DNA of 19,307 bases from Thermoplasmatales archaeon UBA509 (GTDB lineage Archaea; Thermoplasmatota; Thermoplasmata; Thermoplasmatales; Thermoplasmataceae): contig DAJC01000009.1 in NCBI GenBank assembly GCA_002498845.1, forward strand, positions 1 to 19,307. Direction: 5' to 3'. Position numbers and translations under genes: made by a program. The notes under the pieces are model-generated. The model ran no database searches. It had not been told where the DNA came from and was given only the letters and a program-made list of their open reading frames with translations. Shown piece by piece: positions 8,337 to 15,547 of this stretch (its first letter is position 1; the number at the start of each line of letters is the position of its first letter).

Positions 8337-9497
8337 TCAGATTCCGGGATATCTGGAGAATATTTCACCTGCGGCCAGGGCACTGCCCCTGTCCACCCTC
8401 TTCCCCATCTCCTCCAAAGAAGATTCTATTGCGTTGAGGGCTGTTATAATATGAGCGGGCTGAACCCATCCCATGTGCCCCACCCTGAAGTATCTGTCCC
8501 GCACAGAGGGATGCACCCCTGCGCCGAACTCCACTCCTTTCTTCATGCATCTCTGCAGGAAATCGGCTATGTTTATGCCATCAACCATAACGCCGCTGAC
8601 AGTATTGCTTCTCAGCTTCTCTGACGCCAGGATTTCAAGGCCAAGATGACTGATTCCGGCCCTGAATGCCTGGGAGCATATCTCGTGGCGCCTGACCCTG
8701 GCCTCCATGGTCTCTGACCTGATGAGATCCATGCTCTTCTGTATCGAGAATACAGTGCCTATGGGAGGAGTTGCGAAATATCCCCCGCCCCCTGCAAGAA
8801 ACTTATTCATTATATCTGACCAGTTCCTGAGATCGGCGAAATAACCGCTTATGGACTCACCCTTCAGCTTCTCCATTGCTGATGGCGATGCCACAAGCAG
8901 ACCGGCTCCTGCCTGGGCACCCAGTGCCTTCTGGCTTGCCGTGAGACATACGTCTATGCCCCACTGCGCCGCTTTCATGGTCTCTCCGCCTATGCTTGCG
9001 ACTCCATCAACAATCACCAGATCCACATGGTTCCTGACTGCCTTTGCAACTGATTCCACATCAAGCCTCACCCCTGTGCTTGTCTCAACCTGGGTCATTG
9101 CAACGGCGAAGTACCTGCCTGAGGATACCTCGTGCTCAATCTCCCCAGTGGAGACTGCCTTCCCGGCTTCAGCCCTCAGCACCTTCAGGATCAAAGGATA
9201 TCTTGACATTATTGCCTCCCAGCGGTCCCCGAATACTCCATTGCTCACCACAAGTATGCGGGAGCCGCGAGGTATGAAGGACATAACGCTCTCCATTGCA
9301 ACTGTTCCGCTGCCGGGAAGAATGAAAGGTGTGTAAGAACTGTCCGATCCGGTAACATACCTGAAGCCCTCAAGGGAGTTCTTCATGGCACTGTTGAACT
9401 CAGGTGATGCAAAACCAATATTTGGCTGGACAGCGGCCGACAGAACATCATAGTTGCCAATGGATGGCCCCACGTGCATCAATATTCTTGAAGTCAT
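8337..9497 (-). CDS. class V aminotransferase (alanine-glyoxylate / serine-pyruvate type)
   Basis: This PLP enzyme has 386 residues, normal for the family. Visible features are the N-terminal GPSIGN (10-15), the PLP-phosphate loop PGSGTVAMES (61-70), VDGVASIGGE (163-172) with D164, and the Schiff-base lysine K190 in TASQKALGA. Known members transfer the amino group between serine or alanine and pyruvate or glyoxylate; some act in phosphoserine, isocitrate-lyase or purine-linked pathways. Substrate is not decided by these motifs. The start is ATG at 9495-9497, with a TATA-like box (GTTTTATG) about 25 bases upstream and no SD. Its 3' end faces surE with 35 bases between the stop codons. It is divergent from the acyl-CoA synthetase. 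Confidence 0.87.
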   Translation of the reverse strand: MTSRILMHVGPSIGNYDVLSAAVQPNIGFASPEFNSAMKNSLEGFRYVTGSDSSYTPFILPGSGTVAMESVMSFIPRGSRILVVSNGVFGDRWEAIMSRYPLILKVLRAEAGKAVSTGEIEHEVSSGRYFAVAMTQVETSTGVRLDVESVAKAVRNHVDLVIVDGVASIGGETMKAAQWGIDVCLTASQKALGAQAGAGLLVASPSAMEKLKGESISGYFADLRNWSDIMNKFLAGGGGYFATPPIGTVFSIQKSMDLIRSETMEARVRRHEICSQAFRAGISHLGLEILASEKLRSNTVSGVMVDGINIADFLQRCMKKGVEFGAGVHPSVRDRYFRVGHMGWVQPAHIITALNAIESSLEEMGKRVDRGSALAAGEIFSRYPGI

Positions 9498-9517
9498 GGA
9501 TATTCATGCCGCAATGG

Positions 9518-9525
9518 CATAAAAC
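9518..9525 (-). promoter_or_regulatory. TATA-like box for the class V aminotransferase
   Basis: GTTTTATG on the minus strand is centred about 25 bases before the ATG at 9497, consistent with a leaderless mRNA. Confidence 0.45.
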
Positions 9526-9591
9526 TGTTGCACAACCGCTTAATAATGACAGAATGAGAGTGCCTTTTTTCACCAGTGCCGGCAGTGACCG

Positions 9592-9601
9592 CAAAATTAT
9601 T
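9592..9601 (+). promoter_or_regulatory. possible TATA-like box for the acyl-CoA synthetase operon
   Basis: CAAAATTATT is centred about 29 bases before the chosen ATG at 9626. The match is weaker than others in the window; CTTAATAATG at 9539-9548 is an alternative that would give a leader of about 60 bases. Confidence 0.3.
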
Positions 9602-9625
9602 GTTTTGTCCGGGAGTATGGTGTTT

Positions 9626-11521
9626 ATGTCCGAAATGGTGTACTATCCACCAGACTCCCAATCAACAAATATAATGAGGCTGGCCAGAAAACACGGATTG
9701 CAGACACTTGATAATCTCTATGACCGTGCAGATGCTGATCCAGAATGGTTCTGGCCTGCGGTTATTGAGGATTGCAACATCACCTTCAGGAAGCCCTATG
9801 GTAGTGTGATGGATGCCAGCGGTGGAAAACCCTGGACAAAATGGTTCACCGGAGGGCACATAAACATCGCCCATAACTGCGTGGAAAAATTTGGTGATTC
9901 TGACAGGCCTGCGGTGAAGTATGAAACCGAGGACGGCAGATCCGGATCAATGAGCTTCAGGGAACTTAACAGGGTTACCGGCAAGCTTGGAGGTTTTCTT
10001 CGGGAAGCTGGCATTGCCAGGGGCGACAGGGTTGGCATATACATGCCGCCATCACTGGAAGGGGTTGTTGCCCTCTATTCTGTCCTCAGAATCGGCGCTG
10101 TTGCCGTGCCTGTATTTTCAGGATATGGTATTGAGGCGGTAAAGACCAGGATTCAGGATTCAGGCGCAAAGGCACTGTTTTCATTCGCATTCTATTCCAG
10201 GAAGGGAAAGACCGTGGACATGCAGTCCACAGTTCATTCCATGCCAGATATAATGCACATAGTCAAGGATGCTAAATCACCTGACGTCTTTGATTTCTGG
10301 AAGAGCGTTGATTCAGGAAAGTATGTTGAATCGGCCGACACTGGGTCCGAGGACCCGGCCATAATGCTTTACACCTCCGGCACAACGGGAAAACCCAAGG
10401 GAACTGTGCATGTCCATGGCGGGAGCTTTGTAAACATCGTGAAGGAGGTGAAATATTATATGGACATGGGGCCGGAGGATACCCTCTTCTGGATATCCGA
10501 CCTTGGATGGATGATGGGCCCATGGTCAATTCTTGGCGCCAATGCACTTGGCGGATCAATCTTCGTTTATGACGGGGCTGTTGATTATCCTGACATCAGG
10601 AGGCTCTGGAGGATAATTTCATCCCATGGGATCACGCTTCTTGGCCTTTCCCCAACACTTGTGAGGTCCCTGAAATCCAGGAATGCTGCATTTCCCATGC
10701 CATCCGTGCGGGTCTTCGGATCCACCGGGGAGCCCTGGGACGAGGAATCATGGCTGTGGCTATTCAGGGAGATTGGGTCAGGTAAAACCCCCATAGCGAA
10801 TATATCAGGAGGAACCGACATAATCGGATGCTTCCTGGCATCCACTCCTGCCATACCACTCATGCCAAGGTGCCTGTACCGTGGACTGGGCATGAATACT
10901 TCCGTGATGAGCGAGGATGGCATGGATGTGGTGGATCAGGTCGGCTACCTTGTTTCAAAGAGCCACTGCCCTTCCATGACCAGGGGAATATGGGGACAGC
11001 CGGAGAAATATCTGGAAACCTACTGGTCCCAGTTCAAGGACGTATGGGTTCAGGGGGACTGGGCAATGAGGGACCGCAACGGTTACTATTTCCTGTTCGG
11101 AAGGTCAGACGATGTCATCAAGGTGTCCGGGAAAAGGCTCGGGCCCAACGAGATTGAGAATGCAGTAATGGAGGTGCCGGGAGTCGTGGAATCTGCGGTC
11201 ATAGGAGTGCCTGATGCCCTGAAGGGGGAAGCCGTTGTCATATTCTACACTGGCGAGAACAGCGACGCAACCATGGAAGCAATCAGGACGAAGGTGGAGG
11301 AGAGCATGGGAAAGTCATTTCTTCCCAGGTTCACCATATGGCTTCCGCAGCTTCCCAAGACCAGGAACGGCAAGATAGTGAGGAGGGTCGTGAAAAGAGC
11401 TTTCCTTGGCCAGGATCCTGGAGATGTTAGCAATCTTGAGGATACGGCCATAATGGATTACATAAAGGAGGTTGGCAGGATCAGGGACAGGCCCGATGAT
11501 TTCCAGGGGATGTCCAGATGA
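9626..11521 (+). CDS. acyl-CoA synthetase, acetyl-CoA synthetase-like (AMP-forming)
   Basis: The enzyme activates a carboxylic acid with ATP and joins it to CoA. The 631-residue length and N-terminal WFTGGHINIAHNC block are those of the acetyl-CoA synthetase group. The P-loop is YTSGTTGKPKG (249-259); SDLGWMMGP and STGEPWDEESW follow; the hinge region GRSDDVIKVSGKRLGP starts near 492; the C-terminal catalytic lysine is K583 in KTRNGKI. At the acyl pocket the usual WWQTE is replaced by SGGTD (394-398), so the tryptophan that restricts acetyl-CoA synthetase to acetate is glycine (G395). That resembles acetoacetyl-CoA and 4-hydroxybutyrate-CoA synthetases and predicts a larger acyl group. The start is uncertain: 9617, 9626 and 9635 are all ATG in frame, and 9626 best fits the family. 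It overlaps the MBL gene by 4 bases. Confidence 0.85.
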   Translation: MSEMVYYPPDSQSTNIMRLARKHGLQTLDNLYDRADADPEWFWPAVIEDCNITFRKPYGSVMDASGGKPWTKWFTGGHINIAHNCVEKFGDSDRPAVKYETEDGRSGSMSFRELNRVTGKLGGFLREAGIARGDRVGIYMPPSLEGVVALYSVLRIGAVAVPVFSGYGIEAVKTRIQDSGAKALFSFAFYSRKGKTVDMQSTVHSMPDIMHIVKDAKSPDVFDFWKSVDSGKYVESADTGSEDPAIMLYTSGTTGKPKGTVHVHGGSFVNIVKEVKYYMDMGPEDTLFWISDLGWMMGPWSILGANALGGSIFVYDGAVDYPDIRRLWRIISSHGITLLGLSPTLVRSLKSRNAAFPMPSVRVFGSTGEPWDEESWLWLFREIGSGKTPIANISGGTDIIGCFLASTPAIPLMPRCLYRGLGMNTSVMSEDGMDVVDQVGYLVSKSHCPSMTRGIWGQPEKYLETYWSQFKDVWVQGDWAMRDRNGYYFLFGRSDDVIKVSGKRLGPNEIENAVMEVPGVVESAVIGVPDALKGEAVVIFYTGENSDATMEAIRTKVEESMGKSFLPRFTIWLPQLPKTRNGKIVRRVVKRAFLGQDPGDVSNLEDTAIMDYIKEVGRIRDRPDDFQGMSR

Positions 11522-12342
11522 AGACAGGAGAATTTGAGGCCAGATTGCTTTCCGATGGCTATTTCACCCTTGACCCCGGAGCATATTTCGGCATAGTGCC
11601 AAGGCCAATATGGAGCAAAACTTTCAGGGAAACACCCAGCGGGAGAGTGAAGCTGGCACTGAACGTTGTACTTCTCCAGGGGAAGGATTATTCGGCTCTC
11701 ATAGACAGCGGCATCGGTTTTCCGGAAAGCCAGAAGATGCGTACTATCTATGAAATAGAAAAAACCAGTGATATTGTACCGCAGATCACTGACATCATGA
11801 ATCCTGATGACATAAGATTCATCATACATTCCCACCTGCACTTTGACCACAGCGGACACAGCCTGGACGGGATGCCTGGAAAACGTGTCTTCAGGAATGC
11901 CTCCCTTGTTGCCCAGGACCTTGAGTTCAGGGCATACAGCAGGCCCAACGAGTTCACAAGAAGCAGCTACATCCGCAATACCGCGCAGATGAACAGGGCC
12001 AGCAGGATCAGGCTGGACGGATCAGTGAGGTTCAAGAACGATATCAGGGTCATCAGGACTGGCGGGCACACGGCCGGGCACCAGGTCATCATTGCCGGAA
12101 GCGGAACCCACCAGATCATGTATTTCGGTGACCTCATACCTTCGGCCTTTCACGTGAAGATCCCCTATGTAACTGCCATAGACAGCTTTCCCATGGAAAC
12201 TGTCAGGATGAAGAGGAAACTCATTGAAAGGGCCATTCGTGAAAAATGCGTATGCATCTTCAACCATGATCCTGAAACGCCTGCCGGAATAATATCAGGA
12301 GACCTGCAGAATCCCAAGGTTGAGAAGGTATTCCTGGAATGA
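11518..12342 (+). CDS. metallo-beta-lactamase-fold hydrolase (lactonase/thioesterase-like)
   Basis: This 274-residue protein has the complete two-metal MBL site: HSHLHFDH (104-111) gives H106, H108, D110 and H111; H184 lies in GGHTAGHQ; D205 in YFGDL; H250 in FNHDP. The spacing and the ALIDSGIG strand resemble the lactonase-like branch (N-acyl homoserine lactonase relatives), but the fold also includes thioesterases, phosphodiesterases and glyoxalase II. The start ATG overlaps the stop of the acyl-CoA synthetase (ATGA), with GGGGAT a few bases upstream. Co-translation with an acyl-CoA synthetase suggests a substrate that is an acyl ester, lactone or thioester. Only two bases separate its stop codon from that of the convergent PhoU-like gene. 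Confidence 0.87.
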   Translation: MKTGEFEARLLSDGYFTLDPGAYFGIVPRPIWSKTFRETPSGRVKLALNVVLLQGKDYSALIDSGIGFPESQKMRTIYEIEKTSDIVPQITDIMNPDDIRFIIHSHLHFDHSGHSLDGMPGKRVFRNASLVAQDLEFRAYSRPNEFTRSSYIRNTAQMNRASRIRLDGSVRFKNDIRVIRTGGHTAGHQVIIAGSGTHQIMYFGDLIPSAFHVKIPYVTAIDSFPMETVRMKRKLIERAIREKCVCIFNHDPETPAGIISGDLQNPKVEKVFLE

Positions 12343-12344
12343 TC

Positions 12345-13322
12345 TCAGATACTGAATTCCTCCCTCTCTGAGAGGATCATATCCATGGCAAGCTCCGCTA
12401 TGTCTGTGGCGTACAGGCCAATCCTTACGATTTCCTCGGATGAGGGCACAACGATTGCCACCATTTCGCCTCCCTGAAGTGACCGGAGGATCTCGTCCTT
12501 CCTTGCCGTTACGGAGGTTTTCTTCCCTATTATGGGATCCAGGGAATCGAATTTCTTTGCATAGAAAGCATCAACCGCCTCATTGTACATCTGGCCTGAT
12601 TCCCTGAGGAACTCCACTATTGATTCGGATTCCTTTCCACTGTGTTCCGGTACGGTTTTCCAGAGCTTGCACAGGTTCACAGCATGATCCGCTATCCTTT
12701 CAAGAATGCGGGAGAATATGAGGTAAAAGACACTGTTGGATTCATCGCTCTCGCCGCTCTTCACCTCCCTGTAAACATAGAGCTGATACCTGTCAACATC
12801 ATCATCGCGGTTGATTACGCTGTCCAGCAGGGCTGAATCTGAACCGGAAATGCCGTTTATTGTATCCTCTATCATTGTCTGCACATTCAGCGACATGCGC
12901 CTCACGGCATTTGGAAGAGGAAATGACTTGGAATCAAGCACATTCTGGAGCACCACAGACCTTGAGGACTCGTCGAATATCTCCACACCCATCACCAGCC
13001 GGGAGAACCGGGATATTGCATCCACCATCCCTGCGTCCATGTATTTCGGGCTTTTTATGGTGAGAGTGTCAAAGCCCGCTATGTAAAGGGAAGTCAGGAC
13101 ACGCTGGAAATATTCCGGGTTTGGCTTTCCAGTCACTGTGAGTATGCGCGCATTCTCCTTGGGCCTTGCCTGGGAATGCGTTACAGTCAGAACACCCTGG
13201 GAATCATCAATTATCACTTCACTGCCCTTGCTGATCCGGGCTTCCTTAACCCATTTGGATGGAAGCGATATTATGAAAGTGGAGCCTCCGGTAAGCTGTA
13301 CTCGTCTGGTATATGTTGCCAT
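12345..13322 (-). CDS. AbrB-PhoU fusion, phosphate-type regulator
   Basis: The 325-residue product has an N-terminal AbrB/SpoVT-type swapped-hairpin DNA-binding domain (residues 1-48, including GGSTFIISLPSKWVKEARI) and a C-terminal pair of PhoU-like helical repeats. The PhoU metal motifs are visible in RILERIADHAVNLCK (205-219) and, more degenerate, GLYATDIAELA (302-312). This layout is common in archaea, where it is annotated as a phosphate uptake regulator; direct DNA binding by the fused domain is inferred. No pst phosphate ABC genes lie in the window, but a phosphate-symporter-like MFS and SurE are 5-6 kb away. The ATG at 13322 has a TATA-like box 25 bases upstream and no SD. Confidence 0.88.
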   Translation of the reverse strand: MATYTRRVQLTGGSTFIISLPSKWVKEARISKGSEVIIDDSQGVLTVTHSQARPKENARILTVTGKPNPEYFQRVLTSLYIAGFDTLTIKSPKYMDAGMVDAISRFSRLVMGVEIFDESSRSVVLQNVLDSKSFPLPNAVRRMSLNVQTMIEDTINGISGSDSALLDSVINRDDDVDRYQLYVYREVKSGESDESNSVFYLIFSRILERIADHAVNLCKLWKTVPEHSGKESESIVEFLRESGQMYNEAVDAFYAKKFDSLDPIIGKKTSVTARKDEILRSLQGGEMVAIVVPSSEEIVRIGLYATDIAELAMDMILSEREEFSI

Positions 13323-13342
13323 CTATTTAGAAATTCACACAC

Positions 13343-13351
13343 ATATATATT
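13343..13351 (-). promoter_or_regulatory. TATA-like box for the AbrB-PhoU gene
   Basis: AATATATAT on the minus strand is centred 25 bases before the ATG at 13322, pointing to a leaderless transcript. Confidence 0.5.
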
Positions 13352-13372
13352 GCTTCCGATGGTTTCAATATT

Positions 13373-13381
13373 ATTTATAAA
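13373..13381 (+). promoter_or_regulatory. TATA-like box facing into the DUF1059 gene (antisense)
   Basis: ATTTATAAA on the plus strand is one of the best TATA matches in the window, yet no plus-strand gene follows. Transcription from it would start near 13403 and run antisense to the DUF1059 gene. It may simply be A/T-rich DNA between two genes. Confidence 0.25.
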
Positions 13382-13402
13382 GGCTGAGTATATCTATATG
13401 AA

Positions 13403-13417
13403 TGATAACGAATATCA
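13403..13417 (-). terminator. small hairpin at the end of the DUF1059 gene
   Basis: TGATA and TATCA form a 5-bp inverted repeat with a 5-base loop that covers the stop codon (13415-13417) of the minus-strand gene. It is weak, and listed because stronger hairpins also cover stop codons at 13732-13764 and 16456-16479. Confidence 0.2.
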
Positions 13418-13606
13418 GAACATGCGCCTCTTTATCGCCCCATTGATCTTCTGCTTCAGATCTTCGTTGATCTCCTCAATCCCGTGCTGGTTTTTTGCAT
13501 GTTCCACGATCTGTGGAATCAGATCTTCCGCCTTCTTTGATGACACTTCATACTGGCAATCCATGCCTATATCCCTGCATCTGAATCGATAACTTGCCAT
13601 TCCCAT
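13415..13606 (-). CDS. small DUF1059 family protein
   Basis: The protein has about 63 residues and matches the short DUF1059 family, whose hallmark is FRCRDIGMDC near the N-terminus and HAKNQHG in the middle. C10 and C17 with H36 and H41 could bind a metal; this is inferred from spacing. The function of the family is unknown. Three in-frame ATGs exist (13618, 13606, 13600). The one at 13606 lies 27 bases from a clear TATA-like box, so it is preferred for a leaderless mRNA; 13600 is equally consistent with the conserved N-terminus. The gene stands alone between the AbrB-PhoU gene and a membrane protein gene, all on the minus strand but each with its own TATA-like box. Confidence 0.8.
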   Translation of the reverse strand: MGMASYRFRCRDIGMDCQYEVSSKKAEDLIPQIVEHAKNQHGIEEINEDLKQKINGAIKRRMF

Positions 13607-13628
13607 CGCATTTAACATTCCGTTCAGG

Positions 13629-13638
13629 TAATATTAAT
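13629..13638 (-). promoter_or_regulatory. TATA-like box for the DUF1059 gene
   Basis: TTAATATTAC on the minus strand is centred about 27 bases before the ATG at 13606, and supports that start over the one at 13618. Confidence 0.45.
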
Positions 13639-13731
13639 GTTTCCAGTGATCAAATGCAAGGATGATTTCGTATCTCCAGTCTGTATTTCGAATGGCACCA
13701 GAAAAATATCATGAGGAACTGTCCCCATGGG

Positions 13732-13764
13732 CATGATCAAGCCCTGCCCACTGGCAGGATCATG
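13732..13764 (-). terminator. strong hairpin over the stop codon of the membrane protein gene
   Basis: CATGAT (13732-13737) and CCTGCC (13743-13748) pair with GGCAGG (13753-13758) and ATCATG (13759-13764), making 12 base pairs with a 4-base loop and one 5-base bulge. The stop codon of the minus-strand gene (13760-13762) lies within one arm. No U-run follows, so this may be an mRNA-end structure rather than a classical terminator. Confidence 0.45.
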
Positions 13765-14524
13765 ACTGGGGTGGAGGCTGGTTTCTCCTCTGCTGGCTGT
13801 ATCTCATGCTGTTTCCTATGCTGCGGCCTATGAATACGCCAACTGCAAATATGAGCTCAAAGTATATGAGGTAAGTGAGCAGATATGTTGGCACAAAGCC
13901 CTCAAAGAGATCTATCTCTGGATCATGCACAGGCCCTCCCATGGGCCCACTGTAAACAACTGTTCCATTTGTTTCCGTGTAACTGACGTTGTATTTGTAA
14001 ATCCCTGAGGGAAGATCTGTGGTGTTGTAATAATACCTGTAAGTTGTTATGCCTGAGGAGTTTGTTATGGAAGCAGCCAGTATATGATTTGCAGTATAGC
14101 CGGAAGTTGCAATGTGAAGCACCACGCTTGACAGATTGACGTTTGTTGATGAGTTCTGGGTTATTGTAATGGTGTAGTGGAAATCATCAGCAACAGAGCC
14201 ATAGGGAGTCACGTTTCCCAGAACCTGGATTCCATTTGGAAACGTGGTCGCAAATGTTGGGTGTGAGGAGTATTCTATGTTGGCAACGATGGCAGAAGAA
14301 AGCATTGCAGCTATGATAAACACCACAACGCTTCCCAGGAACCTGGGTTTAAGCTTGTAGAGCTTGGTGAAATGGAAGCTGAAGAATGTTACAACAGGAA
14401 CAAGGAAGATTATCTCCCCGTAGACATATACCGAAAGAACAACGATTATTGCAGATGTCAGGATCGCTATGCCAAGACCCGTGAACCTGTTGTTCTTTTC
14501 AAGCCAATTTCTGATATCAGACAA
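13760..14524 (-). CDS. unrecognised membrane protein with sequon-rich outer domain
   Basis: I do not recognise a family. The 254-residue protein has three hydrophobic segments near the N-terminus (about 14-34, 38-52, 62-83), a polar domain of about 125 residues rich in Ser, Thr, Asn and Tyr with beta-strand-like periodicity, then one more segment (about 212-236) and a short Arg/Gln/Pro-rich tail. The polar domain holds seven N-x-S/T sites (N104, N124, N130, N155, N167, N179, N186), so it is probably outside the cell and N-glycosylated, with both termini inside. DLPSGIYKYNVSY looks like a strand of an Ig-like fold. The start is TTG at 14522-14524: an in-frame TAA lies eight codons upstream and the next methionine is inside the third segment. 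A TATA-like box sits about 25 bases upstream. Confidence 0.72.
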   Translation of the reverse strand: MSDIRNWLEKNNRFTGLGIAILTSAIIVVLSVYVYGEIIFLVPVVTFFSFHFTKLYKLKPRFLGSVVVFIIAAMLSSAIVANIEYSSHPTFATTFPNGIQVLGNVTPYGSVADDFHYTITITQNSSTNVNLSSVVLHIATSGYTANHILAASITNSSGITTYRYYYNTTDLPSGIYKYNVSYTETNGTVVYSGPMGGPVHDPEIDLFEGFVPTYLLTYLIYFELIFAVGVFIGRSIGNSMRYSQQRRNQPPPQS

Positions 14525-14544
14525 TAGAACAGTAAATGTACCTT

Positions 14545-14552
14545 ACTATATT
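14545..14552 (-). promoter_or_regulatory. TATA-like box for the membrane protein gene
   Basis: AATATAGT on the minus strand is centred about 25 bases before the TTG start at 14524, consistent with leaderless initiation at that codon. Confidence 0.4.
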
Positions 14553-14555
14553 GAT

Positions 14556-14925
14556 TTATCCGAACCTGACCTGAATTCTCTGCCTGAAGCATAACAGGCA
14601 CAGGGCGTGCCCAATGGTATTTACACCGCCATATAGCCTGCCTTTGTAAGCAGGAACATGTGCCTGAAAGCGGGGACCGTCAACAGGCTTAATCCAGTGG
14701 AACACTGCAGTCCCATGAGGAAGCTGCTGTCACGCTGCCAGTACAGAGTTGAGAGGCCACAAGGCAGGGAAAAGTGCTGCAAACAGTTGTAAGAATGGTG
14801 ATTGCTGTTACTTTCCCGGTAAATTGAGGGTCCATCATTACGAAAGCCATACCGGCCATTGCTGCCTGTGTTTGCCCTGTGCAGCCTGACCAGCTGAGCT
14901 GCAGATTATTCTTTTGAGTAATTCA
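14556..14925. pseudogene. gene-free stretch that looks like decayed coding DNA
   Basis: This part of the 444-base gap between genes has coding-like base composition, unlike the A/T-rich gap at 1-334, but no intact gene. On the minus strand an open stretch from 14729 to 14556 encodes FQAHVPAYKGRLYGGVNTIG, reminiscent of the 'vP...rGRvfG..nt' loop of MFS exporters; another frame at 14925-14688 encodes a partly hydrophobic stretch. On the plus strand 14637-14792 reads VSRNMCLKAGTVNRLNPVEH and on to a stop, reminiscent of the C-terminal tail of TnpB (N-A-x-N-I ... AGT ... PVE). Both cannot be right. Small GC-rich inverted repeats are present too, e.g. TGCCTG/CAGGCA at 14581-14600 and CCTGC/GCAGG at 14638-14654. 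A structured RNA is a third possibility. Confidence 0.25.
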
Positions 14926-14936
14926 ACCACAGTGAA

Positions 14937-14946
14937 TTTTAATAAA
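14937..14946 (+). promoter_or_regulatory. TATA-like box for the HTH-CBS/carS/pth2 operon
   Basis: TTTTAATAAA is centred about 27 bases before the ATG at 14969. No SD precedes that ATG, so leaderless initiation is expected for the first gene. Confidence 0.5.
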
Positions 14947-14968
14947 CCGGTAATAATCTCTCCCCGTC

Positions 14969-15547
14969 ATGCTGCCGTCCATTGAGGAACTCAGGAAGAT
15001 GCGTAAGAACCTAGGGATCAGCCAGAAAGAGCTGGCCAGGATAAGTGGCGTGAGCCAGTCATATATTGCAAGGCTTGAAAAGGGCAGCATAAATCCCACA
15101 TATGACAAGGTCAGGAAGATTTTTGACTACCTCAACAGGACCGGGCAGAAGGCAACAACCATTGACATAACTGCCGAGAAAATAATGACGGCACCGGTCA
15201 TAACGTGCTCTCCCACCGATTCAATAATAACTGCACTTAATGTCATGAGGGAGAAGGGCTTTTCACAGCTTCCTGTTGCAACACTTGACAGGAAGGTTGT
15301 TGGAACCGTGTCGGAATCGGATATCAATGATCTCCTGCTGAAGGGCAATACAATAGATTCCCTGAAAACACTGGTTGTCAGGAAGGTCATGGGCCCAACG
15401 CTACCGCAGCTTGATCGCTCATCACCCATATCCATGATCTACCCACTGCTGAAGTATTCAAGCGCAGTGCTCATAATGGAGAACGGTGAACTGAAAGGTA
15501 TTGTCACAAAGGCGGATATACTTAAGGCCGTTGAGGAATATGCCTGA
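14969..15547 (+). CDS. HTH-CBS transcriptional regulator
   Basis: The 192-residue protein has an XRE/Cro-type helix-turn-helix at residues 5-60 ([20 protein letters not shown] is the helix-turn-helix core) followed by two CBS domains at about 70-125 and 136-190. CBS pairs usually bind adenosine ligands such as AMP, ATP or S-adenosylmethionine and would tune DNA binding; the ligand is not known. The combination is found mainly in archaea. The gene heads an operon: its last 8 bases overlap carS, which overlaps pth2. It may regulate its own operon, but no clear operator is visible around the promoter. Confidence 0.9.
   Translation: MLPSIEELRKMRKNLGISQKELARISGVSQSYIARLEKGSINPTYDKVRKIFDYLNRTGQKATTIDITAEKIMTAPVITCSPTDSIITALNVMREKGFSQLPVATLDRKVVGTVSESDINDLLLKGNTIDSLKTLVVRKVMGPTLPQLDRSSPISMIYPLLKYSSAVLIMENGELKGIVTKADILKAVEEYA

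Noticed and set aside
8330..8339. 10-base palindrome TGAATATTCA at the end of the class V aminotransferase
   Set aside because: It has no loop and weak A/T pairing, so it would not make a stable hairpin; no factor is suggested.
8298..8624. Plus-strand frame of 108 codons starting at the surE stop
   Set aside because: It lies opposite the conserved 3' part of the class V aminotransferase and shows no family features.
9404..9625. Upstream extension of the acyl-CoA synthetase
   Set aside because: It overlaps the start and promoter of the divergent class V aminotransferase, and the added residues do not resemble the family.
12335..12365. Possible GGAAT/ATTCC hairpin between the MBL and AbrB-PhoU stop codons
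   Set aside because: The arms are only 5 bp with a long loop, too weak to call a terminator.
13398..13592. Plus-strand frame of 64 codons after a good TATA-like box
   Set aside because: It is antisense to the conserved DUF1059 protein and its translation has no recognisable features; only the promoter-like box was kept.
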